Assembly: GCF_900446215.1 (NCBI RefSeq)
Contig: NZ_UAQZ01000012.1
Span: forward strand, 744,001-808,000
Origin: Burkholderia cenocepacia
Lineage (GTDB): Bacteria; Pseudomonadota; Gammaproteobacteria; Burkholderiales; Burkholderiaceae
Direction of reading: 5' to 3'
DNA: 64,000 nucleotides
Positions 1-7,861 of this stretch are shown here, piece by piece. A model generated the notes under the pieces. It was not told where the DNA came from and did not search any database. It was given only the letters and a program-made list of their open reading frames with translations. The first letter of the stretch is position 1; each line of letters starts with the position of its first letter. The translations under genes and the position numbers were made by a program.

Positions 1-1175
1 ATCTCAGCGACGTGCAGAAGCGCGCGCACCAGTGGCTGAAGTCGCTGCTCGACATCCAGAGCGAGGCTGGCGATTCGAGCGAATTCCTCGAGCACGTGAA
101 GATCGACCTGTTCCCCGATGCGGTCTACGTGTTCACGCCGAAGTCGAAGATCATGGCGCTGCCGCGCGGCGCGACGGCGCTCGATTTCGCGTATTCGATC
201 CACAGCGATCTCGGCAACCAGTGCGTGGCCGTGAAGATCAACAACGAGCTGCTGCCGTTGCGCACCGAGCTGAAGAGCGGCGACATCGTCGAGGTGATCA
301 CCGCGCCGTATTCGAAGCCGAACCCCGCGTGGCTGGGCTTCGTGCGTACCGGCAAGGCGCGCTCGGCGATCCGTCACTACCTGAAGACGATGCGCCTGAA
401 CGAGTCCGTGCAACTGGGCGAGCGGCTCGTCGACCAGAGCCTGAAGGGCTATGGTCTCGCGCTGGCCGACGTCGAGCCGGAAGTGTGGGAGAAGCTCGTG
501 CAGTGGACGGGCAACAAGAGCCGTCAGGAAATCTTCGCGGATATCGGTCTCGGCCGTCGCGTCGCCGCGGTGATGGCCAAGCGCATCGAGGTGCTGATGA
601 GCGGCCGCGATGCGGACGACGATCTGCCGAAGTCCGAGCGGCATCCCGCGCATCATGCGCCGCCGGTCGTGATCACCGGCACCGAAGGGATGTCCGTGCA
701 GTTGTCCGCATGCTGCCGGCCGATTCCGGGTGATGCGATCATGGGTTACATCGGCATCGGTCTGGGCATGGCGATTCATACGACGGATTGCCGGGTCGCG
801 CAGCGCATCCATCGCCGCGATCCGGGCCGCTGGATCGACGTCGAATGGGCGCCGCAGCCGGGCCGTCTGTTCGATGTCGCGGTGAAGGCGCTCGTGAAGA
901 ATACGAAGGGCATCTTCGCGCGCGTCGCCGCGGACATCACGTCGGCCGACGCGAACATCGTCCATATTGCGATGGACGAGGATCTGACGCACGAATCGAC
1001 GGTGCTGCGCTTCGTGATCCAGGTCAGCGACCGCGTGCACCTCGCGAACGTGATGCGGCGCGTGAGAACCAATCCGGACGTGATGCGGATCATGCGCGAG
1101 CGCTGGACTGACGACGGTGCGCATGCGCGCCATGACGGCGGGATGCGAATCGAGCGCGAGCGGCAGGATTACTGA
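1..1175 (+). CDS. spoT: SpoT/Rel bifunctional (p)ppGpp synthetase/hydrolase, C-terminal part
   Basis: This is the 3' part of a long RSH-family gene; the frame is open to the window edge, so the HD hydrolase and synthetase domains lie outside. About 390 residues are visible. A TGS domain occupies roughly residues 35-100 (it begins near FPDAVYVFTPKSK). A helical linker follows, then the conserved zinc-finger/RIS segment with the Cys pair in LSACCRPIPGD. A C-terminal ACT domain covers about the last 80 residues. Known role: makes and degrades the stringent-response alarmone (p)ppGpp in the cytoplasm. The downstream greB gene favours SpoT (usually rpoZ-spoT) over a monofunctional RelA, but the part that would prove this is missing. 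Confidence 0.93.
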   Translation, partial: LSDVQKRAHQWLKSLLDIQSEAGDSSEFLEHVKIDLFPDAVYVFTPKSKIMALPRGATALDFAYSIHSDLGNQCVAVKINNELLPLRTELKSGDIVEVITAPYSKPNPAWLGFVRTGKARSAIRHYLKTMRLNESVQLGERLVDQSLKGYGLALADVEPEVWEKLVQWTGNKSRQEIFADIGLGRRVAAVMAKRIEVLMSGRDADDDLPKSERHPAHHAPPVVITGTEGMSVQLSACCRPIPGDAIMGYIGIGLGMAIHTTDCRVAQRIHRRDPGRWIDVEWAPQPGRLFDVAVKALVKNTKGIFARVAADITSADANIVHIAMDEDLTHESTVLRFVIQVSDRVHLANVMRRVRTNPDVMRIMRERWTDDGAHARHDGGMRIERERQDY

Positions 1176-1216
1176 CGCTGACGCGCACCCTCGCGGGTGA
1201 ATGCGTTGATCGACGG

Positions 1217-1240
1217 ACGGCGGCCGATGGCCGCCGTTTT
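1217..1240 (+). terminator. Terminator downstream of spoT
   Basis: A 9-bp perfect GC-rich stem (1217-1225 with 1229-1237) with a 3-base loop is followed by a short T run. It lies 40 bases after the spoT stop. Confidence 0.7.
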
Positions 1241-1331
1241 CATTGGGGCCGGCGAAAGCGCGCGCGACGTTGCCGGTGCTTTGCCCAAGGCGTGCGGATG
1301 ATGGCGCGAACGAAGGAGGGGCGCAAAAAGA

Positions 1332-1361
1332 AAAAGGGCTTTCCCGGAGGAAAGCCCTTTT
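1332..1361 (-). terminator. Terminator of the tRNA-Arg array
   Basis: Perfect inverted repeat AAAAGGGCTTTC/GAAAGCCCTTTT. It starts a few bases after the CCA end of the last tRNA-Arg on the minus strand. The A/T flanks let it work in both directions. Confidence 0.75.
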
Positions 1362-1365
1362 AAGG

Positions 1366-1442
1366 TGGCGCGGCTGGCAGGATTCGAACCCACGACCCCT
1401 TGGTTCGTAGCCAAGTACTCTATCCAACTGAGCTACAGCCGC
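1366..1442 (-). tRNA. tRNA-Arg(ACG), copy 3 in transcription order
   Basis: A 77-nt cloverleaf on the minus strand with acceptor GCGGCTG/CAGCCGC, anticodon loop CTACGAA (anticodon ACG), T-arm GGGTTCGAATC and encoded CCA. It is identical in sequence to the two upstream copies. ACG is read as ICG after deamination and decodes CGU/CGC/CGA. Confidence 0.97.
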
Positions 1443-1503
1443 ACGCAAAACGGTACTGCTTCAACTGTCGGAACCTTCTGCGATGGGAAGGCCCCCAAAA
1501 AAG

Positions 1504-1580
1504 TGGCGCGGCTGGCAGGATTCGAACCCACGACCCCTTGGTTCGTAGCCAAGTACTCTATCCAACTGAGCTACAGCCGC
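1504..1580 (-). tRNA. tRNA-Arg(ACG), copy 2
   Basis: Same 77-nt sequence as its neighbours, CCA encoded, separated by about 60-nt spacers. The spacers contain short GGGAAGGCCC-type hairpin sequences that may be processing signals. Confidence 0.97.
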
Positions 1581-1646
1581 ACGCAACAACAAACTTCTAC
1601 TGCTTCGAACTGAAAGGGCCTTCGGTTGGGAAGGCCCTCGAAAAAG

Positions 1647-1723
1647 TGGCGCGGCTGGCAGGATTCGAACCCACGACCCCTTGGTTCGTAGCCAAGTACT
1701 CTATCCAACTGAGCTACAGCCGC
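1647..1723 (-). tRNA. tRNA-Arg(ACG), copy 1 (promoter-proximal)
   Basis: First gene of the minus-strand array. It has the identical 77-nt sequence with anticodon ACG and encoded CCA. Confidence 0.97.
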
Positions 1724-1736
1724 ACGCAGAAGCGGA

Positions 1737-1742
1737 AGTATA
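1737..1742 (-). promoter_or_regulatory. Candidate -10 box of the tRNA-Arg array
   Basis: TATACT on the minus strand, 13 nt upstream of the first tRNA. A -35 match is poor (TTCCCT at 16 bp), so only the -10 is proposed. Confidence 0.45.
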
Positions 1743-1852
1743 GCAGAGTCGTATAAAAAGGGAAGCCTTATTCGCGAATTAGGGCGCATGACCTTGGCCG
1801 GCCCCCTTCGTGTACCCTTGGGGGGATCAGTCATCCACGTTGAATCTGCATC

Positions 1853-2416
1853 ATGAACAAGGCGTTTGTCAAAGAGTCGGACGGTGACGACGACGATCTC
1901 GACCCGGCTCAACCCGCGATTCCGGCGGGCGCGAAGAACTACATCACGCCGGCCGGCCACAAGCGGCTGAGGGACGAGCTGCTGAACCTGATCGACGTCG
2001 AGCGTCCCGAAGTCGTGCGGCTCGTGTCGTGGGCCGCATCGAACGGTGACCGGTCGGAGAACGGTGACTACATCTACGGCAAGCGGCGGCTTCGCGAGAT
2101 CGATCGCCGCATCCGCTTCCTGACGAAGCGGCTCGACCTCGCGGAAGTCGTCGACGCGAGCCGACAGGAGAATGTCGACCAGGTGTTTTTCGGCGCGACG
2201 GTCGATTACGAGACGCCGGACGGCGAGGATCATACGGTGACGATCGTCGGGATCGACGAGGTCGATCTCGACCGCGGCTGCGTCAGCTGGATTTCGCCGG
2301 TCGCGCGTGCGCTGATCAAGGCGAAGATCGGCGATACCGTCACGCTGATGACGCCGGCGGGCCCCCAGCCGATCGACATACTCGACGTCCGGTATCCGGC
2401 ACGGGGCGACGCCTGA
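1853..2416 (+). CDS. greB: Transcription elongation factor GreB
   Basis: 187 residues, slightly longer than the usual ~160 because of an acidic N-terminal extension (residues 5-20, Asp-rich). The Gre coiled-coil follows at about residues 30-105, with the conserved segment WAASNGDRSENGDYIYGKRR that gives GreB its basic patch and carries the acidic tip residues that enter the RNA polymerase secondary channel. A C-terminal FKBP-like domain ends the protein. Known role: stimulates transcript cleavage in backtracked RNA polymerase. It stands alone after the divergent tRNA array and ends just before a bidirectional terminator shared with the porin. Confidence 0.95.
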   Translation: MNKAFVKESDGDDDDLDPAQPAIPAGAKNYITPAGHKRLRDELLNLIDVERPEVVRLVSWAASNGDRSENGDYIYGKRRLREIDRRIRFLTKRLDLAEVVDASRQENVDQVFFGATVDYETPDGEDHTVTIVGIDEVDLDRGCVSWISPVARALIKAKIGDTVTLMTPAGPQPIDILDVRYPARGDA

Positions 2417-2442
2417 GCGTCGACGGTGCGGCACGGCAAAGA

Positions 2443-2467
2443 AAAAGCGCCCCGACGGGGCGCTTTT
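2443..2467. terminator. Bidirectional terminator between greB and porin
   Basis: An 11-bp perfect stem AAAAGCGCCCC/GGGGCGCTTTT with a 3-base loop lies between two convergent genes, with T runs on both strands. Confidence 0.85.
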
Positions 2468-2498
2468 CCGTTCCGGTGTATGGTGCGGTGCCGGTGGC

Positions 2499-3650
2499 TC
2501 AGAAACGGTGACGCAGGCCGGCGGTCACGGCGATCTGCTTGTTGCTCGACGAAGCGCCACCGAGGCCATTGACATAGGCGCCGATGCCCAGGCCGTCCGT
2601 GCTGACGCGCTGATACACGCCTTGCACATACACGTCGGTCCGCTTGGACAGCGCATAGTCGGTCTGCAGGTTGAACTGATTCCAGCCCGGATGACGGCCG
2701 TCCAGGAAGCCCGCGGTGTACGTGTACGACCCGGCCAGCGACAACGCCGGCGTGAGCGCGTAGCGCGCGTTCACTTCGTAGTTGTTGAAGCGGGCAAACG
2801 TGCCGTTGAGACCCAGGCCGGTCGACACGCCCGACGCACCGGCAGAGATGCCGAGCGCCCGGTTCACGCGCGATTGCGTGAAGACGAAGCCGGCCGTTGC
2901 CGGACCGAACGTGTAGTTCAGGCCACCGCCGAACACGCGCTGACGCTTGCCGACGAACGTGTTGTCGCCTGCCACCGCGCCGGCGCCGTTGGTGACCGCG
3001 GCCGACGTGAGCCCCGAGATGTCGTTGTTCAACTGCAGATAGCCGGCGCCGATATTGAAGCCGGCGTAGGTGTACGACACCCCCGCGCTGTATGCACGGT
3101 TGTTCGAGAACTGGCTGCTGTTCGAGAAGCCGTACAACGCGCCGAACTTCAGCCCGCCGAAATTGACGCTCGTATATTTGACGGCGTTGTTGATCCGGAA
3201 CGAATTGTTCAGGTTGTCGTTGTCGAACGGGTGGGCAAACTGGGTGCCGCCGAATTGCGTGCCGGTCAGCGACAGCGGGCCGATATAGTCGACGACGCTA
3301 TCGTATTGGCGACCGAGTGTGATGGCGCCGAACTGCTCCTGTGACAGGCCGACGAATGCCTGGCGGCCGAACTCGCGGCCATTCTGGCCGAGCGTGCCGT
3401 TGGCGATGTTGAAGCCGTTTTCCAGCACGAAGATCGCTTTCAGGCCGCCGCCGAGATCTTCCGTGCCGCGCAGACCCCAGCGGCTCCCGTTGATCTGGCC
3501 GCTGCGTTCGGACCACGAGCTGTGGCCGCCCTGATTGTTCGTATAGGTGATGCCTGCGTCGATCAGGCCGTACAGCGTAACGCTGCTTTGAGCATGGGCT
3601 GCGGTAACGAATACACCCGACAACGCGGTGACGATCAGGGTTTTTTTCAT
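2499..3650 (-). CDS. Gram-negative general porin (Porin_4/OmpC-like)
   Basis: 383 residues with a Sec signal peptide (MKKTLIVTALSGVFVTAAHA, cleaved before QSSVTLYG). The mature protein starts with the hallmark SSVTLYGLIDAGI strand of beta-proteobacterial porins. Alternating beta strands follow, with the motif GSRWGLRGTEDLGGGLKAIF, and it ends RHRF with the C-terminal Phe used by the Bam complex. Expected to form a 16-stranded trimeric outer-membrane channel for small hydrophilic solutes. The start is supported by GGAGACA just upstream. It is monocistronic with a strong shared terminator. Confidence 0.93.
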   Translation of the reverse strand: MKKTLIVTALSGVFVTAAHAQSSVTLYGLIDAGITYTNNQGGHSSWSERSGQINGSRWGLRGTEDLGGGLKAIFVLENGFNIANGTLGQNGREFGRQAFVGLSQEQFGAITLGRQYDSVVDYIGPLSLTGTQFGGTQFAHPFDNDNLNNSFRINNAVKYTSVNFGGLKFGALYGFSNSSQFSNNRAYSAGVSYTYAGFNIGAGYLQLNNDISGLTSAAVTNGAGAVAGDNTFVGKRQRVFGGGLNYTFGPATAGFVFTQSRVNRALGISAGASGVSTGLGLNGTFARFNNYEVNARYALTPALSLAGSYTYTAGFLDGRHPGWNQFNLQTDYALSKRTDVYVQGVYQRVSTDGLGIGAYVNGLGGASSSNKQIAVTAGLRHRF

Positions 3651-4037
3651 GGATCTGTCTCCAAACAGGATGATGTCGATCGAACCTGCGGCGGACTGGC
3701 CGTGTTTTGCTTGACGCTGTAGCCGGTCCCGCAGAACGGCGGTGCGCTTATCAGAAAGCCATGTGCAGTGTACGGAGGGCGCGAAGCGGGGACGGCTCGC
3801 ACTTTAAGAAACAATGTATTTTGGAATCCGCAAAAATCGAAAAAAGCGCGCAAACGGTTGCTCCGCAAGGGTTTGCGGCAGTGCAGCGAAATGAAATGGA
3901 ACTCAGGACTACGTAACGGGCGTTGCGCGATTGCGACAGACGGTCAGCAACGGGCGGCGGCAGCTATAGCGCGATTATTGACACATCGGCAATAGAGGTT
4001 TGTGTGGAGCATGGATAATGAAAGGTAGTTCTCTCGT

Positions 4038-4134
4038 TATACTGCGATCTCTGCTTTCCGAAGCAGACTTTTTCGTTGACGGAAAAGATCTCCAAACCTT
4101 TGTCGGCGCGACTTCCCAGTCGCGCTTTTTTTTT
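4038..4134 (+). ncRNA. Candidate small RNA ending in a Rho-independent terminator
   Basis: TATACT at 4038-4043 could serve as a -10 with a start near 4050. The transcript would contain a hairpin TCTGCTT-TCCG-AAGCAGA (about 4050-4067). It would end at GCGCGACT-TCCC-AGTCGCGC (4106-4125) followed by nine T. No open frame fits. No good -35 box is visible, so the promoter is the weak point. The alternative is a terminator acting on read-through from elsewhere. Confidence 0.35.
4106..4134 (+). terminator. Strong intrinsic terminator without a protein gene
   Basis: An 8-bp stem with a 4-base loop followed by nine consecutive T on the plus strand. The next genes on either side are on the minus strand. 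Confidence 0.8.
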
Positions 4135-4152
4135 GCCCTGCTGCCCGGTGCG

Positions 4153-4419
4153 CTACTGCGTGTACGAGCGGCGCTTGCGCTTGCCCGCGGGCACGGCTTC
4201 TTCTGCCTCGATCGGCGGCGGCGTATAGGTCCAGTCTTCCATCACGTAGTGACGGGCGTCGAGGGGCGATGCGAGCAGGTTCTGCCAGTGATCGCCGTGC
4301 CACGTCATATCGAATTCGGTGTCGCATGGCGCTTCGCGCGCGGACTCGGCCAAGGCGCGGGACTTGCGACGTACGCGTCCGAGCCGGCTCGCGAAGCGCT
4401 TGATTCCGTCCAGCCACAT
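4153..4419 (-). CDS. Small conserved hypothetical protein (88 aa)
   Basis: The 88-residue protein has a basic N-terminal amphipathic helix, an acidic centre and a strongly basic C-terminus (GKRKRRSYTQ). Function unknown; no domain recognised. The start is well supported by GGAAGGAGAGGG a few bases upstream. No signal peptide or membrane helix. It stands alone between the small RNA candidate and the cold-shock gene. Confidence 0.7.
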   Translation of the reverse strand: MWLDGIKRFASRLGRVRRKSRALAESAREAPCDTEFDMTWHGDHWQNLLASPLDARHYVMEDWTYTPPPIEAEEAVPAGKRKRRSYTQ

Positions 4420-4812
4420 GACCCTCTCCTTCCTTTCGGTGTTGATTCAGGATCGCAACGTCCCCGCATTTCTGCAACCCGGAAAAAACCCGAGGATTTT
4501 ACCGAATCGATTTGTCCCCGGTAGGAATTTCACGCCCCGGATTATTGGCGATCCGGTCCCGGTAATATTGACAGGTTTTTGATGCGAATCAATTAATCAA
4601 AGGCGATGGTGTACCGATTCCAGTGCTATTAGCGTCTTTTCGATAAAACGGTCGCCAAAAATTTTCTTGACGCACCCGGATTGTCCAATTTATAAAGTCA
4701 GCACTCCGTCCTCGGGCGGCGTGCTGGTGCGGGTGCTGGCGCAATGTTTCGGGATTTCGGGTAACGGCTATAAAAATAGCTTTTTTGATCTTATCGAGTG
4801 GGGAACGAAGAC
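4420..4812. other. Gap: promoter and long 5' leader of the cold-shock gene
   Basis: No open frame of merit. Unusually AT-rich for this genome. It holds the promoter at 4667-4696 and a leader of about 110 nt before the cold-shock start, the arrangement expected for thermoregulated csp mRNAs. Confidence 0.6.
4667..4696 (+). promoter_or_regulatory. Sigma-70 promoter of the cold-shock gene
   Basis: TTGACG (4667-4672), 18-bp spacer, TATAAA (4691-4696). Transcription from about 4703 would leave a ~110-nt leader. Confidence 0.65.
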
Positions 4813-5016
4813 ATGGATACCGGTATCGTGAAATGGTTTAACGATGCTAAAGGTTTTGGCTTTATTACGTCGGACAATGGCGGTGAAGATTTGTTTGCGC
4901 ACTTTTCCGAAATCCGGATGGACGGCTTCAAGACGCTGAAGGAAAACCAGCGTGTCTCGTTCGACGTCAAGGTCGGCCCGAAAGGCAAGCAGGCAGCGAA
5001 TATCCAGGCGGTCTGA
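4813..5016 (+). CDS. CspA-family cold-shock protein
   Basis: 67 residues starting MDTGIVKWFNDAKGFGFITS. It has both nucleic-acid-binding motifs: RNP1 (KGFGFI, about residue 14) and RNP2 (DLFAHFS, about residue 28). A single OB-fold cold-shock domain that binds single-stranded RNA/DNA and melts mRNA structure in the cytoplasm. I chose ATG 4813 rather than the in-frame GTG at 4798 because GGGGAACGAAG precedes it and family members begin here. The long leader suggests post-transcriptional cold regulation. Confidence 0.95.
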   Translation: MDTGIVKWFNDAKGFGFITSDNGGEDLFAHFSEIRMDGFKTLKENQRVSFDVKVGPKGKQAANIQAV

Positions 5017-5043
5017 CGCGCCACGCATCGCCGATCACGTCCG

Positions 5044-5070
5044 GCCCCCGCATCGCGGGGGCTTTTTGTT
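5044..5070 (+). terminator. Terminator of the cold-shock gene
   Basis: GCCCCCGC-ATC-GCGGGGGC followed by TTTTTGTTTT, 28 bases after the stop. Confidence 0.9.
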
Positions 5071-5157
5071 TTCCGGGGACGGAGCAAACCGGTCCGGGCT
5101 GGCCGCGAGTACGCCCGCCGGTGCATACTCACGGAAGCATCGTTTCCCAGTCTTTTC

Positions 5158-6285
5158 ATGTCCGATTCCCGTCCGTCCGATCCCGCCAGCGAACAGCCGC
5201 TCGTCTTCGTCGACCTCGAAACCACCGGCGGCTCGTCCGCCGACCACCGCATCACCGAAATCGGCGTGGTCGAAATCGGACCGCTCGGCGTGTCGACGTG
5301 GACGAGTCTCGTCAATCCGGGGCAGGCGATCCCGCCGTTCATCCAGCAACTGACGGGCATCTCCGACGCGATGGTGCGCGACGCGCCGACGTTCGCGTCG
5401 CTCGCGCCGGCGTTGTTCGAGCGGCTCGACGGGAAGCTGTTCGTCGCGCACAACGCGAGCTTCGACCGCGGTTTCCTGCGCGCCGAGTTCGAGCGCGCCG
5501 GGCTGACCTTCAATCCCGATGTGCTCTGCACGGTGCGGCTGTCGCGCGCGCTGTTTCCGCGCGAATCGCGGCACGGGCTCGATGCGCTGATCGAACGGCA
5601 TGGGCTCGTTCCGGCCGCGCGCCACCGGGCGCTGGCCGATGCCGACCTGCTCTGGCAGTTCTGGCGCCAGTTGCACGAGATCGTGCCGCTCGAGCGGCTG
5701 CGCGACCAGATCGCGCGGACGACGCGTCACTTCCGTCTGGGCGGCGATCTGACCGAGGCGTGGCTGGATACCGCGCCGGCAGGGTGCGGCGCGTATGCGT
5801 TGTTCGGGGAGCGTGACGAAGCGCTGTATGTCGGCCGCAGCGTGCGCGTGCGGCAGCGGCTGCGCGCGCTGTTGACCGGCGAACGCCGGTCGTCGAAGGA
5901 AATGCGGCTGGCGCAGCAGGTGCGCCGTGTCGAATGGCGCGAGACCGGCAATGAGCTGGGGGCGATGCTCGCCGAAGCGCAATGGATTGCCCGGTTGCGC
6001 CCGTCGTACAACCGGCGCCCCACGGCCGACGCTACCCGCGCGGGTGGCGCGCCCTGGCCGTTCGAAGGCGCCGTCGCGTTCGAGGCGAACGGCGAGCGCC
6101 GCCTGTTTCATGTGATCGACGGCTGGTGCTATCTCGGTTCGGCGGAATCGCTCGATGCGGCCGCGCGGCTCGTGGCCGACGCGGCGGCCAGTGTGTTCGA
6201 ACCCTTCACCCATCGCCTGCTGCAGACGCATCTCGCGCGCGGCCTGCAGGTGATTCCGCTCATGGCGCTCACGCCGGCGGATTGA
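5158..6285 (+). CDS. DnaQ-like 3'-5' exonuclease fused to a GIY-YIG nuclease domain
   Basis: 375 residues with two nuclease modules. The N-terminal half is a DEDDh exonuclease like the DNA polymerase III epsilon subunit. Acidic residues are visible in FVDLETTGG (about residue 18), AHNASFDRGF (about 97) and the final H-x-A-L-x-D (HRALADADLL, about 160). The second half (from about residue 205) is a GIY-YIG domain (CGAYALFG...ALYVGRS) like the UvrC N-terminus and the Cho nuclease. The fusion suggests a role in DNA repair, incising and trimming damaged strands. It is longer than stand-alone epsilon (~240). No partner genes adjoin it. Confidence 0.88.
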   Translation: MSDSRPSDPASEQPLVFVDLETTGGSSADHRITEIGVVEIGPLGVSTWTSLVNPGQAIPPFIQQLTGISDAMVRDAPTFASLAPALFERLDGKLFVAHNASFDRGFLRAEFERAGLTFNPDVLCTVRLSRALFPRESRHGLDALIERHGLVPAARHRALADADLLWQFWRQLHEIVPLERLRDQIARTTRHFRLGGDLTEAWLDTAPAGCGAYALFGERDEALYVGRSVRVRQRLRALLTGERRSSKEMRLAQQVRRVEWRETGNELGAMLAEAQWIARLRPSYNRRPTADATRAGGAPWPFEGAVAFEANGERRLFHVIDGWCYLGSAESLDAAARLVADAAASVFEPFTHRLLQTHLARGLQVIPLMALTPAD

Positions 6286-6298
6286 GCGCCACGGCGCG

Positions 6299-6892
6299 TC
6301 AGCCGATCGCGCTGGCTCCGCCGGCGGAGCAGACGTGCGACAGCGCGGTATCGAGTGCCTGCGTCTGCGTGGAATCGTAGCGGGTGAGCGTCTTCCAGTT
6401 CGCGATGCTGCGCGCGAGCCGCGCCTGGCAATCGGGCGCCGCGCGTAGCGGGGCGACCTGCGCGAGACCGGTCAGCATTTTCTGCGTCAGCCGATCGAGC
6501 GCCGGCCGCGTGCTGGTCGCGAGATCGGGCGGTGTGCCTTCCGGCGGCCGCGTCGTGCGCCAGGTCGCGAACAGTGCATTCTGCACGTCCTTGCTCGCCG
6601 TGATCTGGTCCTCGAAGAACGTACGGGCGAACGCGGGATCGATGCCGGCCTGAACGGCGCGCTGTTCGACCGCCGTGAGCAGGGCCGCTTCGCGCGGCCG
6701 GTCCTCGATGGCCTTGTGATTCGCCCATTTCCAGCGCGCGACCGGTTCGGCGAGCGCGAGGCGCTGCGACGCGAGCGCCACGATGTTGGTGAGGGCGGTG
6801 TCGTCGCCGTCTGCCCGGGCGGGATGCGGAGACGAAAGGAGGGCGACGCCGAGCGCGGCGACAGCGAGGCTGGCACGAATGGCTTGCTTCAT
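6299..6892 (-). CDS. Periplasmic chorismate mutase (AroQ gamma class)
   Basis: 197 residues with a cleavable signal peptide (MKQAIRASLAVAALGVALLS, cut near ARADGDD). The rest is an all-helical AroQ domain whose active-site helix contains LALAEPVARWKWANHK and the downstream EDRPRE. Two Cys in the C-terminal part probably form a disulfide, as in secreted gamma-class enzymes. Reaction: chorismate to prephenate, here expected in the periplasm, not in the cytosolic Phe/Tyr pathway. It faces the exonuclease gene convergently across 13 bases. The physiological purpose of the exported enzyme is unclear in general. Confidence 0.88.
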   Translation of the reverse strand: MKQAIRASLAVAALGVALLSSPHPARADGDDTALTNIVALASQRLALAEPVARWKWANHKAIEDRPREAALLTAVEQRAVQAGIDPAFARTFFEDQITASKDVQNALFATWRTTRPPEGTPPDLATSTRPALDRLTQKMLTGLAQVAPLRAAPDCQARLARSIANWKTLTRYDSTQTQALDTALSHVCSAGGASAIG

Positions 6893-7115
6893 CGGAACGA
6901 TCGGGAGACCCGGGCGGGCCGGACGTGGAAAACCAGAAGGATAGACGAAGACAGTCGCGCGGCGTAGCGTCGCGACAGGAGAATCAGCAGGCGAGCTGAT
7001 CCGGCACCGTCAGGCTGTTGCGGCCCGTGTGCGAGGCGAATTGCGCGCGAAGCGCACGGATGAACCGCACGATAGCGATGATCGACACGTGGCGGTTACA
7101 GAACCGAACTGACGT

Positions 7116-7262
7116 TCACTTCGGCGAGTACAGCTTGTGCTGCTCGTCGAAGAATGCCCGAACGTGCTCGGGCAGCTCGGCGAGGAATTCCACGCCGACG
7201 GGTTCCGGATCCGGGCTCATCACTTGCTCGGGCGGTGGCATGCGAGTGGGTCTTTCGTCCAT
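7116..7262 (-). CDS. 48-residue conserved-looking hypothetical protein
   Basis: Starts MDERPTRMPPPEQ and ends HKLYSPK. The sequence is acidic and Pro-rich at the front, with a predicted amphipathic helix ELPEHVRAFFDEQHKLY at the end. GGAGA sits 8 bases before the ATG. Codon use is like the host, and there is no signal peptide or membrane segment. I do not recognise a family. A GATAATCATT motif resembling half a Fur box lies 20-30 bases upstream (7281-7296), so iron control is possible. Good ribosome site and coding character make it likely real despite its size. Confidence 0.6.
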   Translation of the reverse strand: MDERPTRMPPPEQVMSPDPEPVGVEFLAELPEHVRAFFDEQHKLYSPK

Positions 7263-7280
7263 GATCGTTTCTCCAGCAGG

Positions 7281-7296
7281 TTCAATGATTATCAAC
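7281..7296 (-). promoter_or_regulatory. Possible Fur-like site upstream of the 48-codon gene
   Basis: On the minus strand GTTGATAATCATTGAA matches the right-hand part of the Fur consensus well (GATAATCATT), but the left third poorly. Confidence 0.3.
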
Positions 7297-7406
7297 CTCG
7301 CGCTCGGATTTATGCCAGCGGCGAATCGTTAGATTTTGTCTCTGTTGTATTAACGGCACATGCGCTCCGGCGCGCGGTGCGATGCCCGGTATTGCACGCT
7401 GCACGA

Positions 7407-7435
7407 TCGGCAACAATCGGGCCGCTTGTTATACT
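7407..7435 (+). promoter_or_regulatory. Promoter of the DUF2946/TonB receptor operon
   Basis: TCGGCA (7407-7412), 17-bp spacer, TATACT (7430-7435). Transcription would start about 20 nt before the DUF2946 ATG. Confidence 0.5.
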
Positions 7436-7460
7436 TGCGCGCACTTTTTCCTGGACCGCG

Positions 7461-7850
7461 ATGAGACGAACGACGCGATGGATCGGCCTCGTATGGCTGG
7501 CGCTGGTACTGAACGTACTGTCGCCCGTCGTCGGCTACGCGCGTCTCGCGTCGAGCGGCTCCGGCGCGCTCACGCTCGAGTTGTGCAGTGCAGCGGGCGC
7601 CCGTCAGGTCGTGCTCGCACAAGCGGGCGACGACCGCGACACGTCGTCGTTCGACCATGCCGGCGTCCCGCACTGCGTGTACTGCCCCGGCTTCGCGGCG
7701 AACGTCGCGCTGGGCACGAGCCTGCCCGCGATGCCGGGCTTCGTGCGGACGTTCGCGTATCGGGTGGCCGCGCCGGTCGTTCCCGATGTACCCCGCAAGG
7801 GCATCCGTCTCGCGCAGCCGCGCGCCCCGCCTGAAAACCTCCCGATCTGA
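7461..7850 (+). CDS. DUF2946 protein, likely CruR-type copper-responsive upstream ORF
   Basis: 129 residues: an N-terminal hydrophobic segment (about 9-25; signal or anchor), Cys42 in LELCSAAG and a CxxC motif HCVYC at residues 72-75. This is the pattern of DUF2946. In Bordetella a DUF2946 upstream ORF (CruR) senses copper through its nascent CxxC and represses the TonB-receptor operon behind it, using an RNA hairpin after its stop codon. Here the gene also leads a TonB-receptor operon, and an 8-bp GC stem follows 12 bases after the stop. Sensing by this copy is inferred. The start at 7461 follows a short leader. Confidence 0.75.
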   Translation: MRRTTRWIGLVWLALVLNVLSPVVGYARLASSGSGALTLELCSAAGARQVVLAQAGDDRDTSSFDHAGVPHCVYCPGFAANVALGTSLPAMPGFVRTFAYRVAAPVVPDVPRKGIRLAQPRAPPENLPI

Positions 7851-7861
7851 TTGATGTCGTC

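Larger units (their letters stand above)
3651..4152. other. Gap: porin upstream region plus possible small RNA
   Basis: No protein gene is convincing here. The first ~330 bases carry porin upstream sequence and are AT-richer than the surroundings. The last ~110 bases contain a TATACT box, a small hairpin and a strong plus-strand terminator with no gene in front of it (see the small RNA candidate). Confidence 0.6.

Noticed and set aside
4000..4524. A 174-codon plus-strand frame over the small RNA candidate and the 88-aa gene
   Set aside because: It crosses a strong terminator and runs antisense to a gene with a good ribosome site.
6986..7087. A small minus-strand frame (about 34 codons, GTG start) after the 48-codon gene
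   Set aside because: No ribosome site, and it is in the same frame as the gene before it after its stop; probably chance.
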